Numbered from the stretch's first letter, positions 1-12,600 are shown. The stretch: DNA of 64,000 nt from Podocnemis expansa (GCA_007922195.1 ML682014.1:4874868-4938867), one strand, 5' to 3'. Notes: generated from the letters alone by a model not told the origin. Numbers and translations: made by a program.

Positions 1-584
1 TGAAGTCACCTTTGATCTGCCGAGGATCACCTCTCGCAGTATCATTAAGTTAAATTACTCTACTTTGTTAATTCAAACTAACTGCCCTTAATTCAAACCC
101 ATTAAATTTGAACTAAGGATTAATCAGGAACGTTGTTGCCTCGGGAAAAGACCCGGAGGCCCCCAGCCCTGATCCAGAGTCAGGGCCCCAGGCTCCTACT
201 GCTGCCAGCTCAGCCCCCAATCTCCAGCCAGGAATGTGGCCGGGCAAAGCAGTGGCTGCCGCAGGCAGCCTGGCCCCAGATACCCAGCCAGGGATGGGGC
301 TGGGAGAGGAAAGGGGCATGCCAGCCATTCAGGGCACTGGCACTTGGGGCACATGCCCCCTGTGCCAGGCACCAGCGAGGCCCTGGGGTTAATCCTAGTC
401 TACACCATATGAACTAAGGTCTTAATTGGATCTAACCAGCAGGTCTTACTAATTTGAACTAAGCTTTCATTAGTTTGAATTAAGGAATTCCTTAATTTGA
501 ACTAATGAAAGCCTAGTATAGACAGGTACTAAGTTTGAATTAAGCCTCCTTAATTCAAACTAACTTGGAGGGGTAGACATACCC
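1..584. mobile_element. Palindromic MITE, core type A, left end outside the window
   Basis: The flanks are packed with the motif TTAATTCAAACTAA and its complement, in alternating orientation. The right end reads GTAGACATACCC at 573-584, the terminus shared by the other MITEs here. No ORF is expected in such an element. The centre (127-395) is GC-rich and unlike the arms. The left terminal repeat is missing, either cut by the window start or decayed. The superfamily is not assigned. Confidence 0.75.
127..395. repeat. GC-rich, degenerate tandem-like centre of the first MITE
   Basis: This block is rich in CAGGGCC, CCAGCC and GCTGGG words, against strongly AT-rich flanks. Approximate repetition is visible, but units are too diverged to give a firm period. 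Open frames on both strands come from the base composition and are not called as genes. Similar blocks recur inside other elements in the window. Confidence 0.5.
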
Positions 585-585
585 T

Positions 586-707
586 TTTAAAGACTAATTA
601 GTTTATTTGTCACATGAGCTTAATAAATAAATGTGTTAGTCTTTAAAAGTCACACAAGACTCCTTGTCTGTTTTGCTAAACAAGACTAACATGGCTACCC
701 TTTTGGA
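586..707 (+). mobile_element. Penelope-like element 3' tail, short inverted head
   Basis: The forward part contains GTTAGTCTTTAAAAGTCACA, then CAAGACTCCTTGTCTG, then the terminal phrase AACATGGCTACCC. It matches the 3' UTR of the coding copy at 34.3-35.5 kb. The first 30 or so bases (TTAAAGACTAATTAG...) read as the same tail on the opposite strand, so the copy starts with a small inversion. It lies directly beside the end of the preceding MITE. No clear target duplication is visible. Confidence 0.7.
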
Positions 708-744
708 ACTAATCATTTTCATTGCCCTTTTCTATACATATTCC

Positions 745-949
745 AACTCTAATATATCTTTTTTGAGATGTAGAAACCAGAAATGCACACAGTATTCAAT
801 ATGTGGATGCACCATGAATTTATAAAGAGCAATCTGATATTTTATGTCTTTTTTATCTCTTTCTTAATGATTTTCAACTTTTTGTTAGCTTTTTTATTGC
901 CACCGCATATTGAATGGATGTTTTCAATAAGCTATCCACAATGACTCCT
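745..949. repeat. Old dispersed repeat fragment, probably LINE-derived
   Basis: The text from ATTCAATATGTGGATGCACC to TATCCACAATGACTCC matches a repeat I recall as common in turtle and crocodilian DNA. It is cut at its right side by a palindromic MITE fragment. The family is not named because I could not compare it with a library. Confidence 0.4.
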
Positions 950-950
950 A

Positions 951-1048
951 GGCTGTGTTCACATAGCACTCTTATTTCGAAACAACAGAGGTTGTTTTGA
1001 AATAAGAAATATCCTGTTCACACGACGCACGGTTGTTTTGAAACAACG
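951..1048. mobile_element. Truncated palindromic MITE, core type B
   Basis: It starts GGCTGTGTTCACATAGCAC and carries the core words TTATTTCGAAACAAC and GTTGTTTTGAAATAAG. The other terminus is missing and the sequence passes directly into CR1 coding debris. Confidence 0.65.
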
Positions 1049-1052
1049 GCAC

Positions 1053-1432
1053 CAATGCAAAGAATTCATTTAGTTTCTCCATAATGGCCTTATCTTCTTT
1101 GAGTGCTCCTTTGGCATTTCAACTATCCAGTGGTCCTACTAGTGGTTTAGCAGGCTTCCTGCTTCTGATGCTCTGAACAAGTTTTGCTGTTAATGTTTGA
1201 GTCTTGGCTATTTTTTAAAATCCTTTTTGGTCTTCCTAATTATATTTTTCACTTAACTTGCTAGAGTTTATACGCTTTATACTTGCCTCAGTAATCTTTA
1301 ACTTCTGTTTTTCACATTTGATTGCTTCTTTATCCATGGTAGCACTTTTTTGGTCCTCTTACTGTGCCTTTTAATTTGTTTTATACATTTAAATTTAGCC
1401 TCTATTATGGTGTCTTTAAAAAAAAATCCTGT
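1053..1432 (-). pseudogene. CR1 LINE ORF2 fragment, endonuclease-RT linker region
   Basis: Read on the minus strand, this stretch resembles the CR1 ORF2 segment between the endonuclease and reverse-transcriptase domains. That segment is basic, rich in K and W, and contains a phrase like IIEAQLK followed by stretches like KNIIRQAKKEFEE. The frame is broken repeatedly and no catalytic motif remains. CR1 is the dominant LINE of turtles, crocodilians and birds. This is fossil coding sequence with no function. The assignment rests on remembered family sequence. Confidence 0.65.
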
Positions 1433-3361
1433 CCCCATGTAGAGTGCACAAACACTGGTTCTGCCACCAGGGGACCTTGCATACCTTCTGGGAAGAGAGC
1501 AATATTTGGCCTGTTAGGCTGGGCCTACGTGATGTGTTGATCTTTGCATTTTTCGCTACCCAAGAGAACAGCGATTTTCTTGTTTTGGTTTCTCAGAATA
1601 TAACTGACAACAGCAATTGTAGTTAATGTGCTAACTGTAGAGTCAAATGGTGAGAAATTCCCATGACCAGCAAAAGTAACTCATAATCACATTTTAAGGG
1701 CCAACTTTGCAGAAGGTCAAATATTTTGTCATTCTTGACGGTCTGTTTTAGCTTTTCACACAGTTATGAAAGCCATTTTTCATAGAATGAAAGTCATTCC
1801 CTCTAAGGAATGTTCCATTTCTTTTTGCACTAGCAAGTGGGTATACAGCATAATTTTCAATATCTGGCATAAGACAAATATTTTGAAATGCTGATAATTA
1901 TTGCTGAGTCCGACCTATCACTTTTTGCCAAGGCAAAACCTGATATTACTTTAGTGGCAGTTTTGCTTTGCTAAAGAGTGTATAATCAGATCTTGTGAAC
2001 TTTGTTATACAATAAAATGACCTAACAATTAAAACGACACCTCCTGCTGTGCAAATATTTGGGGTATTATGAAAATATTTCCTAATTCTCTTCATGAATT
2101 GTTTAGGGTGGAGTAATGGCCACAGACAGACTTTTCTCTTACAGCAGCTGCTTGCACACAAGCTGGACAGGGTCAATTTCATGCTCTGAACTCATCAGAC
2201 TTCCTCAGGCACAGCACAATGGCTTTGTACAGGGCAAGAAGAATGTCATTTGTAAAGAGTAAACTGGGTGTATGGTCTTAATCAGTTGCATTATAAAACA
2301 TAGCTTATCCAAACAACAGGTGCGCTTCACTTTCAAAATATTGACATGAGCTTTAAGCCATTGTAGAAAACATCTTGTAGACTTGCAAGATTGACATGTC
2401 AACTCATACATCAAGTGTATGAAAAAATTATTGGATAAATATTCCCATAATAAATGTTATTTCACTGAGGGTCTCTTATGTGCTCAGGTCATTTTTCAAG
2501 GCTGTTTACAAAAATGGCCTATCATACAAAAAATGTGTTTGGGCTGCTAAATGTTTAATTCATCGAATATTCCCATGATAGTAAATATAAAGATTATTGA
2601 AAGGCCCGTGGCACAAAAGATCCTATGACTTAAGGTAACTAGTGATTTATGGCATTGTTACCTCCCATCATTGAGTAAATGAGGCTTGAAACTGACTAAT
2701 GTTTCTCTCTATTTTGTTTGCAGGAAATATTTATAACTTCCCCCAGGGATTTTCCAGAGTTACATTGTGGGATATTCTAACATTATTTTGAACTAGTGTT
2801 TGATTTTAATTACACATGAATACAAGTAAAGGCTTGGGAATACTTTCTGTATGTCACTAGTTGTTAAAATTTACTCTGATTGATTTATTGAAAGGGTTAC
2901 ATCTATTTAAAATCTGTGCAACATCATTGATATTTACACTTTGTACTGTCCTTTTATTTTATTTTTAAAAAGGACATGCTGTACAATAAATGTAATCCTT
3001 ATGGTAGCTCTCCCTGCTCTGATACAGAGAGAACCTGTGGGATGTCCAGAGGTGGCATCAGAGAGAGGAAAATCCCAAAAGGTTTTCCTTTCCCCCGATC
3101 ATTCCACCAGGGACAAAGGTGAAGAAAATTTGCTGTCTATATACTCCAAAGTGAGTTCATCTTCTAAGCCTCATTTATCTGATAACCCCACTGAAAGCAT
3201 AGGGCATCCCTATTGCCTCCAGGTGTTCTTGCTACTCCAGCAATCTGTCATCACTGCTTCAATGGCAGCTGAGCGACGAAGTATCTCATGCCAGACTTCC
3301 AAGGAACTCTCTGTTAAAACGGGAAGAGGACAGGGAATTTTCACAGCTACCCTCAGAAACT
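1433..3361. other. No recognisable gene; AT-rich
   Basis: I see no conserved domain, splice-consistent exon series or repeat family here. An open frame at 2941-3366 (141 codons) shows no domain, signal peptide or codon bias and runs into a CR1 tail, so it is not called. Confidence 0.5.
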
Positions 3362-3433
3362 TATAGAATCATAATGGGGCTTCGACTAGATGACACTTCA
3401 GGTGCCTTCTAGTCCTGTGGTTCTACAATTCTA
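3362..3433 (+). mobile_element. CR1 3'-end fragment
   Basis: It contains GACTAGATGACACTTCAGG, CCTTCTAGTCCTGTGG and TTCTACAATTCT. This is a diverged form of the conserved CR1 terminus (GACTAGATGACCTC ... CCCTTCCAGCCC ... TTCTATGATTCT). Like most CR1 copies it is severely 5'-truncated. Confidence 0.8.
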
Positions 3434-4099
3434 ATCTGTATTAACTTCTGAGTAGATTTCCCTTGAGAGGGGATGGGATGGGGACATGTCGTGTGCCCCT
3501 CTGGGTTATCTGGCACTCATTTGGAACATTTTAAAATGAAAGTTGTCCCTAAAATTCTTTAGCATGTACCACTCATCTGGGAATCAGTTGCATCTTAATT
3601 CATTGATCGTTTGGGTAACCAATGGAAGTGTAATATTTCTTCTGTTGTAATCAGCAGCCTAGAGAGATGGGAAATATGCTCATGCTCTAACCAGGGAGAA
3701 ATGATGATTTGTTTATGAGGTTGATCAAAACTTATACTGAAATGTTGACTTTGCGGAAATGGTTTAAGTTAGGTACACATAGTCATTTTGTTATCTTACA
3801 TTTATAAGGATAATGCAGAGAATAAAGTCAAGCTTATCTCACCAGTAAATATTTTGATCGTATACATCTGCAGAACACACGCACTTAACTGGTGCTTTTA
3901 GTAAAGCTAAACATACTACTTGATTTATGAGCATAACATGACATGTTTTTCTTCTGACAAAACACCCAACATTCATTTGAATAACATTAAGAGATTTAGC
4001 AATCTTATAAACTTACCTAAAAAAATGTTGCCAGACTGGGAACAGTGTGTAATAATACCTAGTCCTTTGCTTTTCATCCATAGGTTCTGAAGTATTTTT

Positions 4100-4215
4100 T
4101 TAAAAAATGATCAGTATCATTACACCTGTTTTACAGATAGGGAAACTGACGTGGCTAAGTGACTTGGTCAGGCACAATCAGTGAAGCAGCAGCGCAGCCT
4201 GGAGTAAGTTTGTGT
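4100..4215 (-). mobile_element. MIR-type SINE fragment
   Basis: TTTTACAGATAGGGAAACTG followed by AAGTGACTTGGTCAGGCAC is the complement of the conserved MIR core (CAGTTTCCTCATCTGTAAAA, GTGACCTTGGGCAAGTCACTT). This is an ancient amniote SINE. Confidence 0.75.
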
Positions 4216-4649
4216 TCTACTTAGTGCCATCTGCTGGAGTGTGTGCTACATCCTTATCCCAAGATATACAAATACACTCTGCTATCCACAACTCGTAGCC
4301 TACTTACCTATGACCATGCTGAGGAACCAAATCTTGTTCTCTTTACTTCTATGGGTGCTAAAGTCCCACTTCCTTCAACGGGAATATTCATCTGAGTAAC
4401 TTAAACAGGATGTTACCATACGGGCACAATATTTCTTTAAAGAGGAAGCTCCATATTTTAGAAGTGCGGTAATGGCATGTGATGCACTTAGTGCCATGAG
4501 AGGTCTCTGGCTAATAAATAGTTTACATGACAATCTGACATGAGAAGCTAAATTAATCTATACACAATCAATTTACATTATTAATTTATACAGTGGTTTC
4601 AGATACAGTCTTGGCAACAAGAGGCAGGAAAGCCAAATATCCTGATTCT

Positions 4650-4745
4650 GATCTCATACTTGGTTTACACTGGTATAAAAACATTAACTTTAGCAGATTA
4701 CTCCTGATTCATATCTCTGTACGAAAGTGCAGAATGAGGCCCAGA
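4650..4745. repeat. Short imperfect palindromic dispersed repeat
   Basis: GATTCTGATCTCATACTTGG and TTTACACTGGTATAAAA at the left are answered by CTCCTGATTC and GCAGAATGAGGCCC at the right. I recall a high-copy sauropsid repeat with the same palindromic layout. Left and right halves are partly reverse complementary. There is no coding content. Confidence 0.4.
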
Positions 4746-4897
4746 GTTTCTTCTGTTCACTGGAAAACATGTTCTACAATAAAAGTACTACTTTATGACA
4801 ATAAATGTATCAGGTCACATAATGGGTCATAGTGCTTTATAGAAGAGAGAAAAGATGAAATGTCTGCCCTGCATAGCTTACATGTTAAATGCCCTTT

Positions 4898-5088
4898 AAC
4901 AATGAGATTCTTGTGGCACCTTAAAAACTAACAAATTTCTCCAGGAATAAGCTTTCATGGGATGAATCTAACAAAGTGGGCTGCAGCCCACAAAAATTCA
5001 TGCCCAAAATTTTTTTTTAGTCTTTAAAATGCCACAGGACTCTCACTGTTTTTGTTGTGTTCAGATTAACATGGCTACCCCTCTGGAA
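4898..5088 (+). mobile_element. Penelope-like tail with inverted head, 13-bp target duplication
   Basis: The left half reads as a minus-strand tail (GATTCTTGTGGCACCTTAAA, then GCTTTCATGGGA). The right half reads forward (TTAGTCTTTAAAATGCCACA, then AACATGGCTACCCCTCTGGA). The insertion is flanked by TTAAATGCCCTTT at 4885-4897 and again at 5089-5101. Only the 3' UTR is present. Confidence 0.85.
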
Positions 5089-5098
5089 TTAAATGCCC

Positions 5099-5172
5099 TT
5101 TGAATGTAATCCTGGAGGAAGAGGCAGCATATTACTTTGAATGTACTCCTAGAGGGAGAGGCAGCATATTAC
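5099..5172. repeat. Two-copy 37-bp tandem duplication
   Basis: Units 5099-5135 and 5136-5172 differ at only a few bases; both contain GAGGCAGCATATTAC. The first unit begins inside the right-hand target duplication of the adjacent Penelope insertion. Confidence 0.85.
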
Positions 5173-8100
5173 TTCTCTATAATGTAAAGGTAATTCTGTC
5201 AGGGCTATTTGAAAAATTTCTATTGACTGCTTTTTGACAGAAAATTAGGTTTTCCACATTTTTGTGAAAAGCATTTGCTTTCTGAAAAAATAAAATTTGT
5301 AATTGTTGTGAAACTCAAAACAATTTCAGCCAAACCCTGAAATATTTTGATTTCACAACATTTCTGAGGTGTTACAGGGGAGCTGTAATTTAGTTGCCTG
5401 ATAGCCCTGTTCTCCTCTTTGGCCATACTGCCCAGATGTACTACATCTCCCAGGGGGAGCGAGCAGTTCTTGGTTAGTTTTATAGTCCCCAAATATGTTA
5501 GCAGATCTCTTCCTCCCTTTCTGTGAAGAGTCATATTGATTTCCTAAGAGCAAAGGTATAGAGCAGCTGCACTGGCACTGAAGACTTGTCTTTACAAGAA
5601 GTCAGAAATTTGCATGCTGGAAATTATTAGAATAGTTTTATTGTGATCAGGGTATGGGAAAATGCTAAATCTGTGCATTTCAGCTTATATTCAGAGAAGC
5701 TCAGCATTTTCATCTTAGAATGACATCTAAAATGTCCATGTCAATGGAAAGTAAAATAGGGGCCCTAATGTCAGGCTGTATTTGAAATAAAAAAGTCATT
5801 TGCTTGCTCCAAAGTACTGCTTTACAGGATGAGTTACTATATGCTAAAGGTTATCAGAGGAAACACAGAAAAAAAAACCTTCACTCTCCATTATATATGA
5901 ACCCAAAAATAATTTAACATTTTATTGGGTCAAACCTCTTTATAAAGATCTATGATGTGGTACAGATCCCAGTAATATGACTAAGTCACTTATAATCCCT
6001 GCCTATTTTACTGAATAATGGACTGACCTTGGCACTATATATGCAGATTAAAATAACTGTTAAGAAGCTAAAAGGCATGTCAGAATAAAGCAATGAAATG
6101 TCACATTCTTATTTGGAATACTATCTATTCATAATATTTTCAGCCAGACCAAGACAATAAAATCTCTAAAACATAAATGGATTTTAAGGTAATATTTAAA
6201 AGACCTGCAATAATCAATATCTGCATTTCTAGTCCCTGTTAAGAGGGTCAACAGACAATCCCTGAATAATCACTTAGCAATAGTTTTTAGATGTTTTTTC
6301 TTCCCATGGAGATTTGACAAACTCATATTAACTGTTTATTAAATAACAGTACATCTTTTTGTTCCAGTGGACTTTGAAGTGTAATCAAGTTTACTTTGTG
6401 TGGAAGAGAAGAACACAGCAGCTCATTTCTCTCCCTATGAAATGAATTCTACCATCTTGTCCATACTTTGTCTACTTCTTGAGCTTAGTATCAAATGAAT
6501 CAGTTTCTGGCGTCAGTCCTCACACAAAAGATGCACTACCTGCCAGAAAGTTAATACTGCCACCCTCATGTGCCCCAAGCACTCACTTTTTACTATTCTT
6601 GTGCCATTTTATGTCGGCGTATAGTTCTCAGCATGAGCAACCGTGTCTGAGTCTGGCTCATTGACTCCATTGAGATCAAGGAATTTTGAGATGGGCAAGA
6701 ACTGAAGAATCAGGTCCCAAGTGAGGAGAGGGTAAAGAGAGAGCAGCTCTAAATGAATAATGCTTTGATATAATGGCCCAACTAATTAATACTGAATTCC
6801 TGCTGAAATCCTACTGAAGTACTTATCACAGCCACATTAATACTGAACGAGTCCATCAGAATTAATGTTCTTGCAATAAATATCAAAGGAGTTAAGAATG
6901 ATTAGGCCATTATTGTAAAATGATGGATAGAAAAAAGGAAAAGGGGCTGAGCCTTAAAGGAGCTCTAGGGATTTGCTGACCCTGGGATCACATGCAGTAA
7001 TAATACGTTAGAGGCTAATTGTGCTACCCTAACTCACATTGAGTAGTACTCCACCCTTGTTTCAGCTCAGAGTAACGCATTGCTTAGCATATGCAATATC
7101 AGCAGAAAAAGATCCTTTGATTCCAGGGAAACCTCACAGAGTAAAATAGTACTCTGTGGGAGGGAGGGCACAGCAACTGAGCCCCTGGACAACCATATTT
7201 AATTATAGTACAAATATAGTAAAACGATGCAAATAGCTCCTAGGAATACTTCTCTACTACCTCCATAAAGCTGAAGGGTGCTCAGGTCTCTTTGTGAAAG
7301 ATGACATTTTGTTATATTGAGAATGAGGTTTACATTAGTGGAAAGGATGAAATACTTTTGCTTCAAGGAGAAAGGGTTCTACCACTTGAGATAAAATGTT
7401 GTTAGCCGCAGCAGTAAGGCTTGAGTGAAGCTGACATTCCTTCTGGAAGAGAGGCAGTGTTATATGAAGGATATTGCAATGTGTTGTTCCTTATTCAGCA
7501 TTGGGGTGACCCACATAAGGGCATAAAAGCAAATCCAAAGTGCAGTAGCTATTCAGCTTCATGCTGACAACATAAATCTGAACAACTACTTTAGTTCAAC
7601 CTTCCAGCATAAGGGTCGCTTCATACTGAAAGATGCATATACAAGCATGCAGGAATTAAATACCAGTTTGGACCAGACAAATGAAATATAATTTTTCTCA
7701 TACAAAAATGGCTTGATTGAAAGCTATGCCTTCATTGGCTGGAGTATCTTTCAACCCAATTGATTATCTTCTAATAAGCATGAATTTTGAGACTTCCTAG
7801 CCTCTTTACCAACTAGATCCAGATTCCAAATCTGAACCTCTTTCAAGATATTCATGGAAATTAAAAACATAAATCTTTCAAACTTTCACTTTGAAATTTT
7901 CTGTCTGTCTTTTTTCCATTCCTCTTCTTCCCAGTTTCAAAGAACCATTCCGTTACTACTGTCAGACCAAAGTGGCTGAGCAGATGACAATGGCAGCTGA
8001 AACAAAGCTGGTAACACTGGCCCTTATTAATCAAAGCTGGGTACAGTGTTTGTTAGTGTCTTTTAACAATTTCCCTTTCTTTTCTTGAATTAACAATGAA

Positions 8101-8811
8101 CAGATTGCAATTGTCTAAAAATATATAATATTTACAATTATTAAGCTGAAAATTTCAGAGAAAATTCTTAGCCTGTAGACACTATGCTGGCAGTTCTCTG
8201 TAACTATTCAAAATTCAATTGATGCTGATGAATTATGACTGTCATTTAGTTCACATAATATGCTGCTGTTCCATGTGAATGTAAGGCTTAGAATGAGTTT
8301 TCTTAGGGAAAATACACTTTCAATTTAAAAATTTGCTTTCTTTATTATCCACTTAAATTGTTCTGGTTTCTTGGGTATTTTTGCTCATAAACTCTCTAAC
8401 TAGAATGTTTGTGAAAAATAAAAACAAAAGTGACATGAACACAGATGAAGTGAATGAATATAGGTGAAGAGATGTTATTCATGTTGCTTAATGCAGTACT
8501 GCAAAGTAATCAGATATGATGATGAGCACAGTCTGAAAACCTAGATGCAACAGAAGAGAAATATGTAATTTGTCCTGACTTCTCCATCCCCCATCCTTCT
8601 TTAAAAGTCATCCAGTTATACAGGTAAAAGTACTTGCTACAAAACTGACCAAGTACAAGATGGAGATCTAGAGCTATAAAAAACAATGAAAGGTTAAAGG
8701 CTAAGCTTGATGCTTCATTCTAGGGCAGGGGCAAAAGTCATGTCTGAGTGATATAGTGATAAAGGTAGCTTTAAACCACATTTATGCTCCCAGCATTCTG
8801 GGGTTGTGCAT
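5173..8811. other. No recognisable gene or repeat family
   Basis: AT-rich sequence without domain-bearing ORFs. A 76-base stretch at 7935-8010, flanked by a pyrimidine-rich AG and a GTAACA, is the only exon-like segment I noticed. It is treated as a weak finding. Confidence 0.5.
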
Positions 8812-8965
8812 GGCTATGTCCACACGTACATTGTTGTTTTGAAATAAGTCAATTTGAATTAAGAAAATGTTAATTTGAATTAAGGGAAAAGTTCAAAGCA
8901 AAATAGCATGTCCAAACACAGGACCAGTGTTATTTCGAAATAAAAGAGATGCATGGACATACCCC
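8812..8965. mobile_element. Short palindromic MITE, core type B
   Basis: It starts GGCTATGTCCACACGTACAT and ends ATGGACATACCC. Core words are TTGTTTTGAAATAAG, TTAATTTGAATTAAG and TTATTTCGAAATAA. Target duplication is not clear. Confidence 0.75.
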
Positions 8966-8986
8966 ATGAGTCTAACCCCAGCGTAA

Positions 8987-9270
8987 GGCTTAGTCTATAC
9001 TGATGGCGGCAAAATTGCCACCATCAGTGCAATCTTCTGGTGCAATTGAGTGGTCTGTGTAGGGCAGCTCAATCACTCCAGAAACCCCCATAGCAACTCC
9101 AGCCCTGGAACTGCAGTTGCTGTAAGCTGACTGGAAGACATTTCCAGTCGGCTTAGCCTAGTGTGTAGTGAGGGATTAGTGAGTCCTTGGGAGATACAGA
9201 AAGTATTTTATGTACCTTGTGTGTCTCTTGTCGACTGCTGCCAAAAATGTGGCAAATATAGACTGGGCTA
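8987..9270 (+). mobile_element. MITE, core type D
   Basis: It starts GGCTTAGTCTATACTGATGG and ends ATATAGACTGGGCTA, so it has the shared end type. Its interior (AATTGCCACCATCAGTG, CCATAGCAACTCCAGCCC, TTTCCAGTCGGCTTAG) differs from types A-C. A minus-strand copy lies at 45.7-45.9 kb. Confidence 0.6.
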
Positions 9271-9278
9271 AGTTAGAT

Positions 9279-9658
9279 CAGTGATTCTCAACCAGGGGTA
9301 CACGTACCCTGAGTGTACAAAGAGGTCTTCCAGGGGGTACATCCATTCATTTAGATAGTTGCCTAGTTATATAATAGGCTACATAAAAAGCACTGGCAAA
9401 GTCAGTACAGACTAAAATTTCATAGAGGCAGTAACTTGTTTACACTGCTCTATGTACCATACACTGAAATGTAAATATAATATTTATATGTCAATCAATG
9501 TTTAATAATTATATGGTATAAATGAGAAAGTAAGCAATAATAGCAGGCTGTGACACTTTTGCATTTTTATGTCTGATTTTGGAAGAGAGAAATTTTTATG
9601 TGAGGTGAAACGGGGTAAGCAAGCCAAATCTGATTTCTGAAAAGGTTGAGACCCACTG
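9279..9658 (+). mobile_element. hAT-type non-autonomous transposon
   Basis: Terminal inverted repeats are CAGTGATTCTCAACC at the left and GGTTGAGACCCACTG at the right. Flanking 8-mers AGTTAGAT (9271-9278) and AATTAGAA (9659-9666) match at 6 of 8 positions, as expected for an old 8-bp hAT duplication. The interior (GGGGTACATCCATTC, TGACACTTTTGCATTTTTAT) matches an element I recall as abundant in turtles. No transposase is encoded. Confidence 0.85.
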
Positions 9659-9666
9659 AATTAGAA

Positions 9667-12600
9667 CACACCTTAGGCTCCTCTAATTCTTATTTCCCAA
9701 GGCCCTCTGTGTATAGCAGTGCTGTAGCTCTCTGACAACGCCAGGGTCCACCTTCTGAAGTGGGAACAATGTAATGCTCTTATTCTAGTTCTACATGAGC
9801 TGGAGAGGTCCTCCATGCAGTGATATTCTCAGGGGTCCTTTCTGCATATTCTAAGGCACCTTTGTGGTGGATTGGTACCAAACCTTTGTGTAACTGAGTT
9901 TATTGTAACTTGCTGATTGCATTAAGATTGCTCACCTTGCTTCTCCAGGATTGAGATCTTTTAAGGTTCATTTGTGGTTTTTAGAGTTAGCCCCTAGTAC
10001 AAAAGGCCAGGGCAGTGTAAGACTGCATTTCTCCCAGAAGCCATTCTGCTTTCATGAAGTAGAATAGCTCCCAGAAAACCTGGGTATAGTAATGCTTAGT
10101 TGCCACAAATACACCTCTTTCTCAGGAATAGCTTACTTCCTCCATTACCCAGTGTGTAAGGAGGTATCCATGACTCACAATCTTTATTTGGTGACCTCAG
10201 CTGATCACAATGAAGGTAACAACCAGTCAATACTCTTGTCTCATGAAGAGGGATAGTATCTACTTGGTTAGGGCTCTAGGGGTAGAGTCAGGACCTTATT
10301 GTCTCCTCATCTCTTTTGGGGCACCAAATACCTGCAAAGAAGCAATCTCAAATTTTGTGTGGGCCATTCAAAAGGGAATGTGGGAGAATCCAGGGTGCAC
10401 TTATCTATGGACTGAACACAATCCATCTCTTAGTAAATATAACATGCATCACCCCTGCCAATGAAACTGCTTTACTGATTTTGTGTGCCTCATTCAAGTA
10501 GACTGTACTTTACCATATAAATTATTAACTCCCTTCACATCAGACTGTCCTCAATTATATCATGCTAAAGTTGAATTTTGGTCACTGTCATTTAGAATAT
10601 ACTTCATGCAGGTTTAAGACCATGGTGACATCTTGCCAACAACAATAAAGGGAATACTGCAGGCAAGGACTGCCTCTGCCCAAACCAAATACTTTTTGCT
10701 CAACGTAACAGTGTCCAATGCAGAGCTCCTGCCTATTGCTTCTCAAGCACATAATACCATCATAATTAGAGTTCCTCTTTCTTTCCCATTTATCCAATAT
10801 AATAAACACTGTAACACATGCTAGAATGACAACACCCACAGCAAAGCACACACTGAAAATATCCATTAAGAAACTGGGAAAATTATATAAATACACCTTA
10901 CTGGCCTAATCCAATCCTCCGACATTCCTTCACTGAGGCTCCCAACAATGAGCTAGCAAGCTTTATGGAATGCAATTAAGAGATTAACTTTGAAATATAA
11001 TAACAGCTATCATCTGCATAGTGGATGTAGTCAAGTTGTGGGCTTAGTAGCTGGCAGTCTTCTGTAAAAAGGGTCTGTGCTTTCCCTTCTGCCTGTTGGC
11101 AGCTGGAACGTTCGGAAAGAGGCTATGGAAGTCTTCAGAGAGGGCTGTCATTCTTTTTTTCTCTGTAAAATGCAAACTGCCATACAGGTGAGCTATACAG
11201 CCACAGAAAAACTCTTCCAAGAGCACTGTACCACCTGTGCTTACCTAAGACATCAGCCAGAGCATTATTCCAAATATTGCTCAAACATGAGCAGATTGCA
11301 GCATAGATTGAATTCCCTATTTGTTCTTTCCTACTTCAAAACACGTAAGATCAAGCCCAAAGTCATATTAGAAATAGATGCAACTCCCTTTTTTGGCAGG
11401 GAATGTTTTTACTCTCCCTTCTTTATTGTTTTGTGCTATTCACTCTAAAAACATGCGTGTTGGTAAGTGTGGGAGCAAATATTGTCTGTGCTGCAGGCTC
11501 TGAAAATGTAAGATAAAAATGGGGTATTTTTTTCATGTCTTATCTACAACATGAACACTTTTCCCTCATTTTCTTCCTCCTCTCCAACCCCCTGGGCCCA
11601 CCAAAAAGACCCTTGAACACGTATCAATAGCTTTCTTTGTGATTTTCACCAACATAGCTGTTTGTTTTCCACCAGAAGTAAGTGCTGAAAAATTTGAATT
11701 GGAATTTGAAGGTTCATGGCTCCCAACCCAGTAGGGGTTGAGGTTTAATTGCTTGGAAATACATTTTCACAGCTGATACTGGGGAACCGCAAAAGTCTGT
11801 ATGTCAAAAGGCTCTAAACTAATCATTTAACCGTAACATGCACCATCCCATACCTAGGGACAATGTAACTGTTAGCAGCTTGAAGCTCTTTGGAGGGGGG
11901 GAAGTTTGAGTTCTTCTAGAACATACTAATAGAAGAGAATGTCTAATTTTCAGTTCTGTCAGTGTAAATGAAAACAGTTGTGTACTCATCTAGTTTTAGC
12001 ATCTGAATTTATTAGAGCAGATGTTGTTAATTAAGTTAACAATTCTGAAGTTGCTCAATTGTTATACACTGCCTGCATAAACTCATGAGCTCCCTGTTAG
12101 ATCTGGTTACATTGAAAAGACTGAGATTTGATTTCCAGCACTACAGATCAGATGAAGAATTGCAATAACAATTAGCCAATTTTCACTAGATCTCAATTTA
12201 CTGTAGTAGAAGGTAATTTCTTCTGTGTCTTTTGCCTCTCAGGAAAGAGAAGGAACACTGGCAACTGCTGAGCCTTTGAAAATTAGTAGATTGAAAACTG
12301 ATGTCAGTTTCTGATTATCCGAAGTGGAGAATGCTTAAAGTTTTTATTAAAGCTTATTACTTTACTATGGGTTCAGAAATGTATATGGTTAAGATATGCA
12401 TGGCTATTTTTGTTTTGTAACTCTAAATAAAACTAGTCAACTAAAAATACAATGACTCTAGCTAGCAATCAGAAGATTGTTCCTCTCACAAGTACATTTT
12501 AAAGGCATAAGGACCTTCCTTTGCTCTCCCACAGCCTTGAGTACCCTGCACGAGGGCTAAGCCGGGTTGTAGTCCTTACATTCTGTGGTCCACAGGGCCT

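Noticed and set aside
2941..3366. 141-codon open frame
   Set aside because: No recognisable domain; it ends in a CR1 tail and lacks any splice or promoter context.
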